Below are positions 7,796 to 16,010 of a DNA stretch of 62,329 nucleotides, piece by piece. A model generated the notes under the pieces. The model saw only the letters and a list, made by a program, of their open reading frames with translations, ran no database searches and was not told the origin of the DNA. Made by a program: the position numbers and the translations under genes. The DNA comes from JAHDDW01 sp964648795 (GTDB lineage Bacteria; Actinomycetota; Acidimicrobiia; Acidimicrobiales; SZUA-35). Location of the stretch: the NCBI GenBank assembly GCA_964648795.1, contig CAZYMB010000012.1:1-62329 (forward strand), written 5' to 3'. Numbering within the stretch: position 1 is the stretch's first letter; each line of letters begins with the position of its first letter.

Positions 7796-9055
7796 TTAAG
7801 GCCTCACCACAGGGTTCTTGAATGAATCGAAGATGTCTTGGTTGATTGCGCCAGTATCCAGGAAGTCCCAGTAAGCCACAGAGTGGTCATTATTTGGTCG
7901 TTCAATCCAGCGACGTCCGTCGCGGGTATAGCTTGGCGCCGGAATCTCAATACGATCGCCAACCGATGGGTCAATAAGTGCCGCCACTGGAGCAGTGTCA
8001 TAGATTGGCTTTCCATTTGCTCCGTTGAACAGCAGCGCAATATAGTCGCCGATGTTAGTGAAACTCGGTCCTCGTGGGCTTGGGATCGCCGGAACGGTTG
8101 GGCCTTGGCCACCTAAGTTGGATGCAATCTCTCCGGCGCTGACGGTGATAGAGGCCGAACCTTGACCGGAAGCTGGTAGCGCTGGGAACATTTCGAACTC
8201 GGCTGGCGAGTCGAGAATGGCGTTAAACCCTGAAGCTCCTTGGAACAAGTTGCTTTCGCAGTCTTGACCTAGCGGACATCCTGCGCCTGAGTTTGTGTAA
8301 TTGCCGGCAATCGCCAGAATCTTTATGTTGGGCGCAATCGACGGGTCCTTTTCTAGTGCCAAGGCAATGTTCGTGATCTTGCCAACTGGAGCGAGTACTA
8401 GCTTGTTGTCTGGAGAGTACTTTTTGGCTTCTTCTACTATGAAGTCAACTGCGGCTTGGCCTTGGTATCCACCGGCAGCGACCTGGCCTCGGCGGTTGTC
8501 GAATGTCCCGCCAGCATCTACACCTTCAACGACTGGGATGGAGTCGGTCAGTCCGACCAGATCGACTACATATTGAGCTTCTTGAGTATGGCGGGCAATT
8601 GGTCCGCCACGTCCAGTGTCATTGGTAGTGACACCAATAACTTCGAAAGTGTCACCATTGAGTAGCAGATATGCAAGGGCAATCTGGTCGTCAATCTCGT
8701 TGTTGGCGTCGGTGTCAAAGATGATAGGGATTCGCCCATCGGTGTCCGCCGCTGAAGTTGGGGCAGCTTCGCCGGTTTCAGGGTCATCAGAGGCCGCTGG
8801 CTGTTGCGCAGGCACATCTGGTTGCAAGAGGTTGGGTGCAAGCGTTGTGCTTGTATCTTCCGTTGACTCAACCTCAGAAGTGCTTTGCGTTTGTGTCTTG
8901 GAAGCACCCTCATCTTCGGATTCTGAAGAGACAGTTGGTTCTCCAGATACTGTTACGTCACCGCTGTCGCCAGACAGCACGAAAGCGATCACGCTAAGGG
9001 TGACTACCCCAACTATGGCTCCTAGAAGTACAACTAATTTCTTTTCTTGGTCCAT
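7796..9055 (-). CDS. Membrane-anchored or secreted inosine-uridine-preferring nucleoside hydrolase
   Basis: The protein (419 residues) begins with a hydrophobic signal/anchor helix (about residues 7-28). A Ser/Thr/Glu-rich linker of about 75 residues follows, then a nucleoside hydrolase domain starting at IIFDTDANNEIDDQIA. The Asp cluster in DTDxNxEIDDQ is the calcium-binding, catalytic signature of the family, which cleaves the N-glycosidic bond of ribonucleosides. No lipobox cysteine follows the hydrophobic helix, so I predict an N-terminal membrane anchor with the enzyme outside the cell. This suggests scavenging of extracellular nucleosides. A NUDIX gene follows in the same direction. Confidence 0.85.
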   Translation of the reverse strand: MDQEKKLVVLLGAIVGVVTLSVIAFVLSGDSGDVTVSGEPTVSSESEDEGASKTQTQSTSEVESTEDTSTTLAPNLLQPDVPAQQPAASDDPETGEAAPTSAADTDGRIPIIFDTDANNEIDDQIALAYLLLNGDTFEVIGVTTNDTGRGGPIARHTQEAQYVVDLVGLTDSIPVVEGVDAGGTFDNRRGQVAAGGYQGQAAVDFIVEEAKKYSPDNKLVLAPVGKITNIALALEKDPSIAPNIKILAIAGNYTNSGAGCPLGQDCESNLFQGASGFNAILDSPAEFEMFPALPASGQGSASITVSAGEIASNLGGQGPTVPAIPSPRGPSFTNIGDYIALLFNGANGKPIYDTAPVAALIDPSVGDRIEIPAPSYTRDGRRWIERPNNDHSVAYWDFLDTGAINQDIFDSFKNPVVRP

Positions 9056-9165
9056 TGGACTATCCCCACCTCAGTAATTATGCCTATACCAGTTTGTCAC
9101 TAATTTGGCGTCGTGCCAAGTCGGGTTCGCCAGCTATGCAGTGTACATAAAGTAAGGTCATAAAT

Positions 9166-9750
9166 ATGTCGATGACTAGACCTATGCGGGTAACGGCAAA
9201 ATATATAGGCCAAATTGGCTTCGGAGCCAAAGCTGCCATTGGCGTAATTATCGCAGCCAAGTTCTTGGTGCCATTCACACTGATTCGTTTTCCATTCTTT
9301 GGTGGCTGGGCCAATTTTGTTCTCGACACAGTAGACGGCGACCTCCTGGTCCCGCTTGGATTAGATGACCCCACATACCAGCCAATAGACAAAGTCGCTG
9401 ATTGGGTGACCTATGTATTTATGGTCATTGCGGCCAAAAAAGGAAACTGGCCAATCTTTAAGTGGATTGTGGGACTATTTGTTCTAAGAAGTATTGGTCA
9501 AACGATTTTCTTGATTACCGCAGATGAGTTTGTGTTCTTCTTGTTCCCGAACTTCTTAGAGCCACTGTTCTTGGTTTATGCAACAATTCTATTCTTTAAG
9601 AAAGTCGACGCTCCTGCAGTGTTTATGAAGTGGCGGATTCCAATAGCGATTCTTATCTTTATATATAAGATGCAAGACGAATACATCACCCATGTCGGTA
9701 ATATCGACCGTAGTGACCTTATCTCAGAGACTTTCGGCCGCTTCTTCTAG
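9166..9750 (+). CDS. Unrecognised multi-span membrane protein
   Basis: The start is supported by AAGG 7 nt upstream. The 194-residue product has about four to five hydrophobic segments. Between the first and second spans lies a short polar stretch with DTVDGDLL and, 27 residues on, DKVADW. The D-x2-DG and D-x3-D spacing recalls CDP-alcohol phosphatidyltransferases, but the AR and following G residues of that motif are absent, so I do not assign that activity. It diverges from the nucleoside hydrolase gene and precedes a DUF1653 gene in the same direction. Function unknown. Confidence 0.6.
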   Translation: MSMTRPMRVTAKYIGQIGFGAKAAIGVIIAAKFLVPFTLIRFPFFGGWANFVLDTVDGDLLVPLGLDDPTYQPIDKVADWVTYVFMVIAAKKGNWPIFKWIVGLFVLRSIGQTIFLITADEFVFFLFPNFLEPLFLVYATILFFKKVDAPAVFMKWRIPIAILIFIYKMQDEYITHVGNIDRSDLISETFGRFF

Positions 9751-9769
9751 GGTCGTCTAAGCTCTTGGC

Positions 9770-10054
9770 ATGCCACAATTCACAGCAGGTGTTTATCGAC
9801 ACTACAAAGGCTACACCTATGATGCCTTCGAGGTAGCTATCGATGAAGCAACAGAAGAAGCGGTAGTTCTTTACCGGCCACAATATGACTGCCCAGATCT
9901 AGAAGCAGAATTCAGTCTGCGACCAATGTTTGTGCGCTCGCTAGAAGTCTTCAACGAAAACGTAGAGCACGAGGGCAAGTCTGTACCAAGGTTTGAGCTC
10001 GTCAAAGAACAGTCACCGTCTGGCGACTGTTGTGCACCAACTTGTTGTTCCTGA
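9770..10054 (+). CDS. DUF1653 protein with a cysteine-rich tail
   Basis: The 94-residue protein matches the DUF1653 pattern: GVYRHYKGYTYDAFEVA near the start, VVLYRPQYD in the middle, an RPMF patch and VPRFELV near the end. This small domain is of unknown function and often occurs as a stand-alone protein. After the domain comes a short tail, GDCCAPTCCS, with four cysteines in ten residues, which I do not associate with the family. It could bind a metal or form disulfides, but that is inference. No clear Shine-Dalgarno is visible, and it follows the membrane-protein gene by 19 nt. Confidence 0.72.
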   Translation: MPQFTAGVYRHYKGYTYDAFEVAIDEATEEAVVLYRPQYDCPDLEAEFSLRPMFVRSLEVFNENVEHEGKSVPRFELVKEQSPSGDCCAPTCCS

Positions 10055-10055
10055 C

Positions 10056-10070
10056 AGCTAAGACTTAGCT
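10056..10070. terminator. Weak hairpin between convergent genes
   Basis: AGCTAA and TTAGCT form a 6-bp perfect stem with a 3-nt loop between the DUF1653 stop and the ABM-gene stop. It has no T run, so it is at best a weak bidirectional terminator. Confidence 0.3.
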
Positions 10071-10367
10071 AAGCCCAATATCGGCGACAGGGGTGCAGGT
10101 AACCATCTCTGGTGGGCCTGCCATTAGCTGCATAGCTTCGCCCATTACTTCTTCCATGCCTGGAACGTTGGCGTGGTTTTGAGCAGCTTCAGCGCTTTCC
10201 ATTAGCGCAAAGAACCAGAACTTGTCATTGTCATCTCGATGATATGAGTAGACATGGATACCTGGCTGGTCTCGGACAACGTCAGTCATCTTGACTAAGA
10301 CGGCTTCCATTTCGTCGGCCTTGCCAGCTTGGGACTCCATTGATCCAATAACACTTACTTTGCTCAC
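10065..10367 (-). CDS. Antibiotic biosynthesis monooxygenase (ABM/YgiN-like) domain protein
   Basis: Small ferredoxin-like alpha/beta barrel protein of 100 residues. The order of elements fits the ABM family: a first strand (KVSVIGSM), a helix with KADEMEAVL, VRDQPGIHVYSYHRD, then FWFFALMESAEAAQNHANVP, which matches the conserved 'E.w.d..A...H' region. ABM proteins include quinol monooxygenases and haem-degrading enzymes but also many uncharacterised ones, so no substrate is assigned. GTG start with GAGG 8 nt upstream. The next upstream gene on this strand is the thioredoxin-like lipoprotein, and a hairpin lies between them. Confidence 0.75.
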   Translation of the reverse strand: MSKVSVIGSMESQAGKADEMEAVLVKMTDVVRDQPGIHVYSYHRDDNDKFWFFALMESAEAAQNHANVPGMEEVMGEAMQLMAGPPEMVTCTPVADIGLS

Positions 10368-10382
10368 GCAAAAACCTCACTA

Positions 10383-10411
10383 GCGCCAGACCGAGAGGGG
10401 TGGTCTGACGC
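10383..10411 (-). repeat. Intergenic hairpin before the ABM gene
   Basis: Ten-base arms at 10383-10392 and 10402-10411 pair perfectly in minus-strand RNA if one G-U is allowed, around a 9-nt loop. A TTTTT run follows about 9 nt later on the minus strand, next to the ABM gene's start. It could be a terminator for the upstream lipoprotein gene or a leader hairpin. Confidence 0.4.
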
Positions 10412-10446
10412 CAGTAATCCTAACAAGGTTTCGTTAGATCTATGTT

Positions 10447-11031
10447 TTAAGTGAAAGCTCCAAGTTGCTGAACAACTTCGTTCTCACGGAAGCCACCCAA
10501 ATTTGGACTGAATCGCTGTGTGAGATCTGGGGAAACTACTAAGTTTTCTGTTCGTCCGCTAAAGCCAAGTTCGCCCCACAGGGTGGCATTGTCGTCAGCG
10601 AAAACCATGACCGAGTTTTGGACGCCAGTGCCACGAATAAACCCGACAGAGTTCTCTACAGAATCTAGAGACCCAACACCAATAACTTGGACATCTGGGT
10701 TGGCGGCAGCGAATGCGTCAATGAATGGTGCCTCTCGTGCGCAGTTAGGGCACCAAGCAGCAAATGACCAAAGAAGAACTGGCTTGTCGCCATCGATAAG
10801 TTCATTAAGTGTTGTCACACCATCGTTAACGGAGTTAGCTGTAATGACTGTCACTGGAAGATCGAAAGCGGAAGTATCTTCAATTAAAATTCCGCCAGAT
10901 CCGTCAGGCGAAGCAGTCTCAGCGGCTGCGCAAGATGCAGCAAAGACTGCCAAGACTAAAGCGAATGCCACCATCTTTAGCTTTGATTTGGCGGCTGCTT
11001 TCGAGCCTGTTCTGATTGTATTTGTATTCAT
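10447..11031 (-). CDS. Thioredoxin-like (TlpA/ResA type) lipoprotein
   Basis: Secreted 194-residue protein with a basic N-terminus, a hydrophobic helix and a lipobox-like VFAASC, so it is predicted to be lipid-anchored on the outside of the membrane. The mature part has a thioredoxin fold with the redox motif WCPNC in LLWSFAAWCPNCAREAPF. A following GVGSLDSVENSVGFI is typical of TlpA/ResA-type AhpC/TSA-like domains. Such proteins reduce disulfides of exported proteins or apocytochromes. No partner gene for cytochrome maturation is seen nearby. The start is supported by GAGGG on the minus strand. Confidence 0.85.
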   Translation of the reverse strand: MNTNTIRTGSKAAAKSKLKMVAFALVLAVFAASCAAAETASPDGSGGILIEDTSAFDLPVTVITANSVNDGVTTLNELIDGDKPVLLWSFAAWCPNCAREAPFIDAFAAANPDVQVIGVGSLDSVENSVGFIRGTGVQNSVMVFADDNATLWGELGFSGRTENLVVSPDLTQRFSPNLGGFRENEVVQQLGAFT

Positions 11032-11237
11032 AATGCCCTCATATGATTTCTAGATACTGATAGTAACTTTGTACCCATGTGCGACATTCCATTTAGCTCC
11101 AGATTTATTGTTAAGTTTTGTTAATAATGGGTGAGAGATCCTCGTTGAGTCTTCACGAGTGCTGCTCAAAGCTGCGATAGCGGTAGAAATGGCCTAGATT
11201 GGTGATGCTGGAGATCTCAAACAGTTAGTGGGTAAAC

Positions 11238-11984
11238 ATGTCCGGACATTCAAAATGGGCAACAATCAAGCACAAAAAGGGCGCTGCCGACGCCAAGCGG
11301 GGCAAGCTCTTCGCAAAGTTGATTAAACAAGTAGAAGTAGCGGCTCGCCAAGGCGGTGGTGACCCAGAAGCCAATCCGACGCTTCGAACCATGTTTCAGA
11401 AGGCTCGAGATAATTCGGTACCACTAGACACAATTGAACGGGCAGTTAAACGAGGCACCGGCGAGCTTGAAGGTGTCAACTACGAGCCAATCACTTACGA
11501 AGGCTATGGGCCTGGGGGAGTTGCACTACTAATAGAGTCACTCACCGATAACAAGAACCGAACTAGCTCAGATGTTCGCTCACTGCTTTCTAAGAACGGC
11601 GGATCTATGGCCGAGCCTGGTGCAGTCGGCTGGCAGTTCGAACGCAAAGGTCTGCTCAAAGTAGATCGTAGTGCCGAAGAAGACGAAGTAATGATGGTCG
11701 GCATGGACAACGGTGCCGAAGATTTAGAAGACCTCGAAGAAGTATGGCAAGTAACTTGTGCACCAACAGATGTAAACGATCTTCGTGCAGCACTCGAAGC
11801 AGCCGAGATTAAAGTTGTCGAGTCAGATACAGCAATGGTTCCCAAGAACTTGGTGCCAGTAGAAGACGCAGGCAACGCCAAAACCCTTTTGAACCTTATG
11901 GAACTGTTAGACGACAACGAAGACGTCCAAGACGTGCAATCAAATGCCGATATTTCAGATGAAATAGCCGAGACACTGGCTTAA
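11238..11984 (+). CDS. yebC: YebC/PmpR-family translation/transcription regulator (TACO1-like)
   Basis: A full-length 248-residue YebC protein. The N-terminus SGHSKWATIKHKKGAADAKR and the segment RGTGELEGVNYEPITYEGYGP are diagnostic of the family. YebC/TACO1 proteins aid translation of certain stalling sequences or act as DNA-binding regulators; which applies here is not visible. It is followed by ruvC-ruvA-ruvB, a conserved neighbourhood in many bacteria. The C-terminus is Glu/Asp-rich, as usual. Confidence 0.95.
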   Translation: MSGHSKWATIKHKKGAADAKRGKLFAKLIKQVEVAARQGGGDPEANPTLRTMFQKARDNSVPLDTIERAVKRGTGELEGVNYEPITYEGYGPGGVALLIESLTDNKNRTSSDVRSLLSKNGGSMAEPGAVGWQFERKGLLKVDRSAEEDEVMMVGMDNGAEDLEDLEEVWQVTCAPTDVNDLRAALEAAEIKVVESDTAMVPKNLVPVEDAGNAKTLLNLMELLDDNEDVQDVQSNADISDEIAETLA

Positions 11985-12017
11985 CTGCCAATCACAGCAG
12001 ATGTCTGTCATAGCAAC

Positions 12018-12023
12018 TAGTGT
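12018..12023 (+). promoter_or_regulatory. -10 box TAGTGT of ruvC (leaderless)
   Basis: The hexamer ends 6 nt before the GTG start of ruvC and no Shine-Dalgarno intervenes, consistent with a leaderless transcript. Confidence 0.42.
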
Positions 12024-12029
12024 CTAGAT

Positions 12030-12566
12030 GTGCTTGTTTTAGGCGTTGATCCAGGTTTATCTCGTTGTGGCTACGCCCTTATGCGTTCAGCTAAACGTGG
12101 CAAAGGCCAAGTTGTCTCTATGGGACTCATCAAGACAGAGAAAACCCATAGTACGCCTAGCCGTTTGGCGACCTTGCACGACGATTTCGAAGACTTGTTG
12201 AAGGAGTTTCAGCCAGACGCCTTGGCTATAGAGCGCATCTTCTTCCAGAAAAATCTGAACACTGCTCTCGGCGTTGTTCAAGCCTGTGGAGTTATCCAAG
12301 CGCTCAGTTATCGAAGAGGTCTCCGAGTAGCTGAATACTCGCCAACGGAAATTAAGTCTGTTGTCGCTGGCGATGGCGCTGCAGACAAAGAACAAATCCA
12401 ATTCATGGTGGCAAAGCTACTCAACTTAGCAGAAGCGCCAAAGCCGGCGGACGTTGCTGACGCCTGCGCCATAGCTCTGACATATCTGGCGCTTAACCCT
12501 AAAGAAGAAGCCATAGTAATTAACGATTTACCTAAACCTAAGAACGAAACAAAGGCCACCACATGA
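12030..12566 (+). CDS. ruvC: Holliday junction resolvase RuvC
   Basis: Endonuclease that cuts Holliday junctions after RuvAB branch migration. The 178-residue protein shows the RNase H-like start LVLGVDPGLSRCGYA (first catalytic Asp), AIERIFFQKNLNTALGVVQA (catalytic Glu) and the C-terminal acidic pair in KPADVADACAIAL. It starts at GTG; an ATG two bases upstream is out of frame. The stop overlaps the ruvA start by 4 nt (ATGA), so translation is probably coupled. Confidence 0.96.
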   Translation: MLVLGVDPGLSRCGYALMRSAKRGKGQVVSMGLIKTEKTHSTPSRLATLHDDFEDLLKEFQPDALAIERIFFQKNLNTALGVVQACGVIQALSYRRGLRVAEYSPTEIKSVVAGDGAADKEQIQFMVAKLLNLAEAPKPADVADACAIALTYLALNPKEEAIVINDLPKPKNETKATT

Positions 12567-13231
12567 TTGCAACACTCCGAGGAACCGTAACCTCAAGGGA
12601 CCTTAACCTCGAAAAAAACTCTGCCACTGTAGTAGTTGAAGTAGTCGGAGTTGGTTACGAAGTCACAACCACAGCTACAGCCGCCGAGCAGTTACAGGTT
12701 GGGGTAGTAGATGCATCGGCGGAGTCTCTTCTGCATATTTATCATCACATCACTGAAGCTGACCAGCGGCTCTTTGGTTTTAGCACTCAGGAAGAAAAGG
12801 CTGCGTTCAAAGGTTTGATTAGCGCACATGGTGTCGGGCCATCACTAGGCCTGGCAGTGTTAGGAACGCACAATGTGTCACAGCTAGCAGCAATTCTAGA
12901 AACCGACGACATCGACGCGTTGTGTGAAGTTCCCGGAGTGGGTAAGAAAACTGCACAGCGCTTACTAGTAGAGCTCAAGTCATCTTTGGTCCTCCCAGTA
13001 ATTGATGCTGGCTCTGGAGCCGTTGATATAGACCTTTCAGAAGGTGGTAGTTCCGAGACAGGCGTGGCTGCATCTTTGGCTGATGTTCGAGAAGCTCTAG
13101 CGAGCCTTGGTTATTCAGGTGCCGAAGTTAGAAACGTTATGGCAGATATTCGTAAGCAAGCTACAGAGCAACAAGATGGCCAAGACTCAGGGCGTCTACT
13201 AAAGTTGGCTTTGCAGCAATTGGGAGGTTGA
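12563..13231 (+). CDS. ruvA: Holliday junction branch-migration protein RuvA
   Basis: DNA-binding subunit of the RuvAB motor, 222 residues. It starts MIATLRGTV with the N-terminal OB domain (VGVGYEV). Two helix-hairpin-helix segments follow (GLISAHGVGPSLGLAVL and LCEVPGVGKKTAQRLLVEL), then an acidic linker and the C-terminal three-helix domain that binds RuvB (ADVREALASLGYSGAEV). It lies between ruvC (4-nt overlap) and ruvB (4-nt gap). Confidence 0.96.
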   Translation: MIATLRGTVTSRDLNLEKNSATVVVEVVGVGYEVTTTATAAEQLQVGVVDASAESLLHIYHHITEADQRLFGFSTQEEKAAFKGLISAHGVGPSLGLAVLGTHNVSQLAAILETDDIDALCEVPGVGKKTAQRLLVELKSSLVLPVIDAGSGAVDIDLSEGGSSETGVAASLADVREALASLGYSGAEVRNVMADIRKQATEQQDGQDSGRLLKLALQQLGG

Positions 13232-13235
13232 GGCA

Positions 13236-14393
13236 ATGGTAAGAGAAGAGATTCTAAGCCCTGACCCAATCGACCCAGCAGAACAAGCTGGGCTGAGTAA
13301 CCAGCGAAGGGGACAAGAAAACTCGAGTCGCAACGAGAACAGCGATGATGTCGGTTCTGCTTCAGGATCAGATGATCCAAACTTGCGTCCGAAAACATTG
13401 GACGAGTTCGTTGGTCAACTTGAGTTGAAAGAACGCCTTGGTGTGATGCTCGACGCCGCTAAAGCTCGTAACCAGCCAGCAGACCACCTTTTATTTGCAG
13501 GCCCTCCTGGATTAGGTAAGACAACGCTCGCAGGAATTGTTGCTGCAGAATTAGGCTCGCATTTGCACATAACGTCTGGTCCTGCAATAGAGAGAGCCGG
13601 TGACCTGGCTTCAATTCTCACAAAACTAGAAGCCGGAGACGTTCTATTTATTGATGAGATACATCGTCTTCCAAGAACAGTCGAAGAAGTTCTGTACCCA
13701 GCAATGGAAGACCTGCAGTTAGATGTAATGCTTGGCAAAGGCCCAGCTGCACGGTCTATACGTTTCGATCTTGAGCCATTTACATTGGTTGGAGCAACAA
13801 CTAGGACAGGTTTAATAACCGGTCCGCTACGTGACCGCTTTGGGTTTGCTTTCCGTCTTGAGTATTACTCGGCCGCTGACCTTGAAAGTATTGTGACAAG
13901 AGCTGCCGGAGTTCTAGACATTCTAATTAAGCAAGACGGCGCAGCAGAGATAGCTATGCGATCAAGGGGAACCCCACGCATAGCGAACAGGCTGCTCAAA
14001 AGAGTCAGAGACTATGTTGAAGTTAAAGCCGAAGGCGAAATTGATGCCAAGACTGCAGCCGCAGGTTTGGAAATGTTCGGTATCGACAACCTTGGGCTTG
14101 ACCGAGTAGACAACCGTCTACTGCGCAACTTGTGTGAACGCTTTGGTGGCGGCCCAGCTGGGCTGTCAACATTGGCGATCAGTGTCGGCGAGCCAACCGA
14201 AACAGTCGAAGATGTACTCGAACCATATTTGATTCAGCAAGGGTTGCTAATGCGTACCCCCAGAGGACGAGTCGCAATGACTGCTGCTTGGGACCACCTA
14301 GGCTTGCGCCAACCAGCTGTTAGGGCAGACGGCAAACCTGTAAGCGACGCTGACATTGATTTATCAGACGAAGCGAAACTGTTCGAAAGCTAA
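13236..14393 (+). CDS. ruvB: Holliday junction branch-migration helicase RuvB
   Basis: AAA+ ATPase that drives branch migration with RuvA. Walker A is GPPGLGKTT, Walker B and the following region LFIDEIHRL, and sensor 1 lies in LVGATTRTGLITGPLRDRFG. The C-terminal winged helix includes PRGRVAMTAAWDHLG. The protein has 385 residues and carries about 45 extra polar residues at its N-terminus before the core RPKTLDEFVGQ. This is longer than the E. coli protein but common in actinobacteria. Confidence 0.97.
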   Translation: MVREEILSPDPIDPAEQAGLSNQRRGQENSSRNENSDDVGSASGSDDPNLRPKTLDEFVGQLELKERLGVMLDAAKARNQPADHLLFAGPPGLGKTTLAGIVAAELGSHLHITSGPAIERAGDLASILTKLEAGDVLFIDEIHRLPRTVEEVLYPAMEDLQLDVMLGKGPAARSIRFDLEPFTLVGATTRTGLITGPLRDRFGFAFRLEYYSAADLESIVTRAAGVLDILIKQDGAAEIAMRSRGTPRIANRLLKRVRDYVEVKAEGEIDAKTAAAGLEMFGIDNLGLDRVDNRLLRNLCERFGGGPAGLSTLAISVGEPTETVEDVLEPYLIQQGLLMRTPRGRVAMTAAWDHLGLRQPAVRADGKPVSDADIDLSDEAKLFES

Positions 14394-14421
14394 CAGAATT
14401 TGCCTCATTAAGGAGCGTGGG

Positions 14422-14838
14422 ATGATGAAGTTTCGAATGCATCACGCAGCGATAAGCGTGAAATCAATGCAAGAGTCAATTGACTATTACGCGCAGTTTG
14501 GTTTTAAAGATAATGAGTATCGCTACAAAGATCCCGAAGGAGACTTTGAGATAGCCCAGCTAAAGCTAGCTGATAGTTTCTTAGAGCTCTTCTGGTTTAG
14601 GAATCAACAAGAAGCGCCAGAAACAGCATCTGCCCTTTCAACAGACTTACCACGTATTGGCGCAAAGCACTTCGCTCTGCAAGTCGAAGACATTGAAGAC
14701 ACCAAAACTTGGGTAGAAGAACGAGGGCTTGCCACGCAGGTTGAGGTAATGGAAGGTAAAACAGGAGTGCGCTACTTTTTTATCAAGGATATTAACGGAA
14801 TCTTGTTCGAATTTATTGAGGACCATCGAGAGTTATGA
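14422..14838 (+). CDS. VOC-superfamily (glyoxalase/dioxygenase fold) protein
   Basis: A 138-residue VOC protein. The start at 14422 is chosen because AAGGAG lies 7 nt upstream; an earlier in-frame ATG at 14356 would overlap ruvB. It begins MMKFRMHHAAISVKSMQESI, with the metal-ligand His typical of the first beta-alpha-beta-beta-beta unit, and has a later HFALQVEDIE (second His) and a Glu-containing LFEFIE at the end. The ligand set H/H/E is the lactoylglutathione lyase pattern, but the family is very diverse. Its stop overlaps the queA start (ATGA), so it is cotranslated with tRNA-modification genes by position only. Confidence 0.82.
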   Translation: MMKFRMHHAAISVKSMQESIDYYAQFGFKDNEYRYKDPEGDFEIAQLKLADSFLELFWFRNQQEAPETASALSTDLPRIGAKHFALQVEDIEDTKTWVEERGLATQVEVMEGKTGVRYFFIKDINGILFEFIEDHREL

Positions 14839-15866
14839 GTGATTGGCAAAGCCTAGATTACTTCGACTATGAACTTCCTGAGAGTCGCATTTCGCAATAC
14901 CCGAGAATGCCTCGAGACTCAGCCAGACTGCTGGTTGCTGCTGGGGATGAGCTCACCCACACGCGAGTCTCAGATCTCTGTGTGTATTTCAACGCAGGAG
15001 ACGTGCTCGTACTCAATAACACAAAGGTGCGTCACGCCAGGCTATTTCTAGAGAAACCAACTGGCGGAAAGGTAGAGATATTATTGCTGAGTCCAGTTGG
15101 GAAAACTGGCGAGAACCAATGGCGTGCATTAGTGAAGCCTTCTAAACGTGTTGCGGACGGCACAGAACTAGTTGTCCCGGAAGAACCCGACAAGCCAGTA
15201 GTGAGAGTTCTCGGCGGTGATGACCAAAGCCGCTTTGTAGAAGTTCTTGACGCTGATGCTGCAGAAGAGCTTGGCCAAGTTCCACTACCGCCTTATATAA
15301 CAGAGACTCTCGAAGACCCGAGCAGATATCAAACCGTTTATGCCCAGCAAATTGGTTCGGCAGCAGCTCCAACTGCAGGCCTGCACTTGACTGAGAAGTT
15401 GCTAACGGATCTACGAGAACTTGGGGTTGAGATACACGAAGTTGAATTAGAAGTCGGGATTGGAACGTTTAGGCCCATTGCCACCGAGGACATTGAAAGC
15501 CATGACATGCATTCTGAGAGCTACAATATCTCAGCTGTTGTGGGCGAGGCATTGCACCGAGCAAAATCCGAAGGTCGCCGAATCACCGCAGTTGGAACAA
15601 CCGTAGTAAGAACGCTTGAATCCTACGGTTCAACAGGTGAGCTGAGCGGAGATACAGAGCTCTACATTAAGCGTGGTTTTGATTGGCAGTTTGTGGATCG
15701 GTTAATGACAAACTTTCATGTACCTAAATCGTCATTACTAGTTATGGTCGACGCTCTCATAGGTGAGCGTTGGAAAGATGTCTACCGAACCGCTTTGGAC
15801 TACAAGTCAGATGACCCTTACCGACTGCTGTCACTGGGCGACGCAATGCTGCTTGAGCGTTTGTAA
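14835..15866 (+). CDS. queA: S-adenosylmethionine:tRNA ribosyltransferase-isomerase QueA
   Basis: Enzyme of queuosine synthesis that transfers and isomerises the ribosyl group of SAM onto preQ1-tRNA to give epoxyqueuosine-tRNA. The 343-residue protein has the family segments FDYELPESRISQYP near the start, LVLNNTKVRHARLF, GSAAAPTAGLHLTEKLL, the VGIGTFRP patch and FHVPKSSLLVMV. The next gene of the pathway in this window, tgt, lies 1.5 kb on, separated by an inserted carboxypeptidase gene with a different base composition. Confidence 0.96.
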   Translation: MSDWQSLDYFDYELPESRISQYPRMPRDSARLLVAAGDELTHTRVSDLCVYFNAGDVLVLNNTKVRHARLFLEKPTGGKVEILLLSPVGKTGENQWRALVKPSKRVADGTELVVPEEPDKPVVRVLGGDDQSRFVEVLDADAAEELGQVPLPPYITETLEDPSRYQTVYAQQIGSAAAPTAGLHLTEKLLTDLRELGVEIHEVELEVGIGTFRPIATEDIESHDMHSESYNISAVVGEALHRAKSEGRRITAVGTTVVRTLESYGSTGELSGDTELYIKRGFDWQFVDRLMTNFHVPKSSLLVMVDALIGERWKDVYRTALDYKSDDPYRLLSLGDAMLLERL

Positions 15867-16010
15867 CTACTAATGCTTAGGGCTCATTTAGCCAGCGGTT
15901 TTCTTGAAACGGAATCGACGGACGATCCAGATGGTTTATTAGGGAATCAATGATTTGTCGAACAGGTAATTTCGGCAATTAGTAAGAAATTTTGGCGTTG
16001 GGACGGATCC

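Noticed and set aside
8616..9077. Plus-strand frame opposite the nucleoside hydrolase linker
   Set aside because: Low-complexity shadow of the real minus-strand gene, without a ribosome site.
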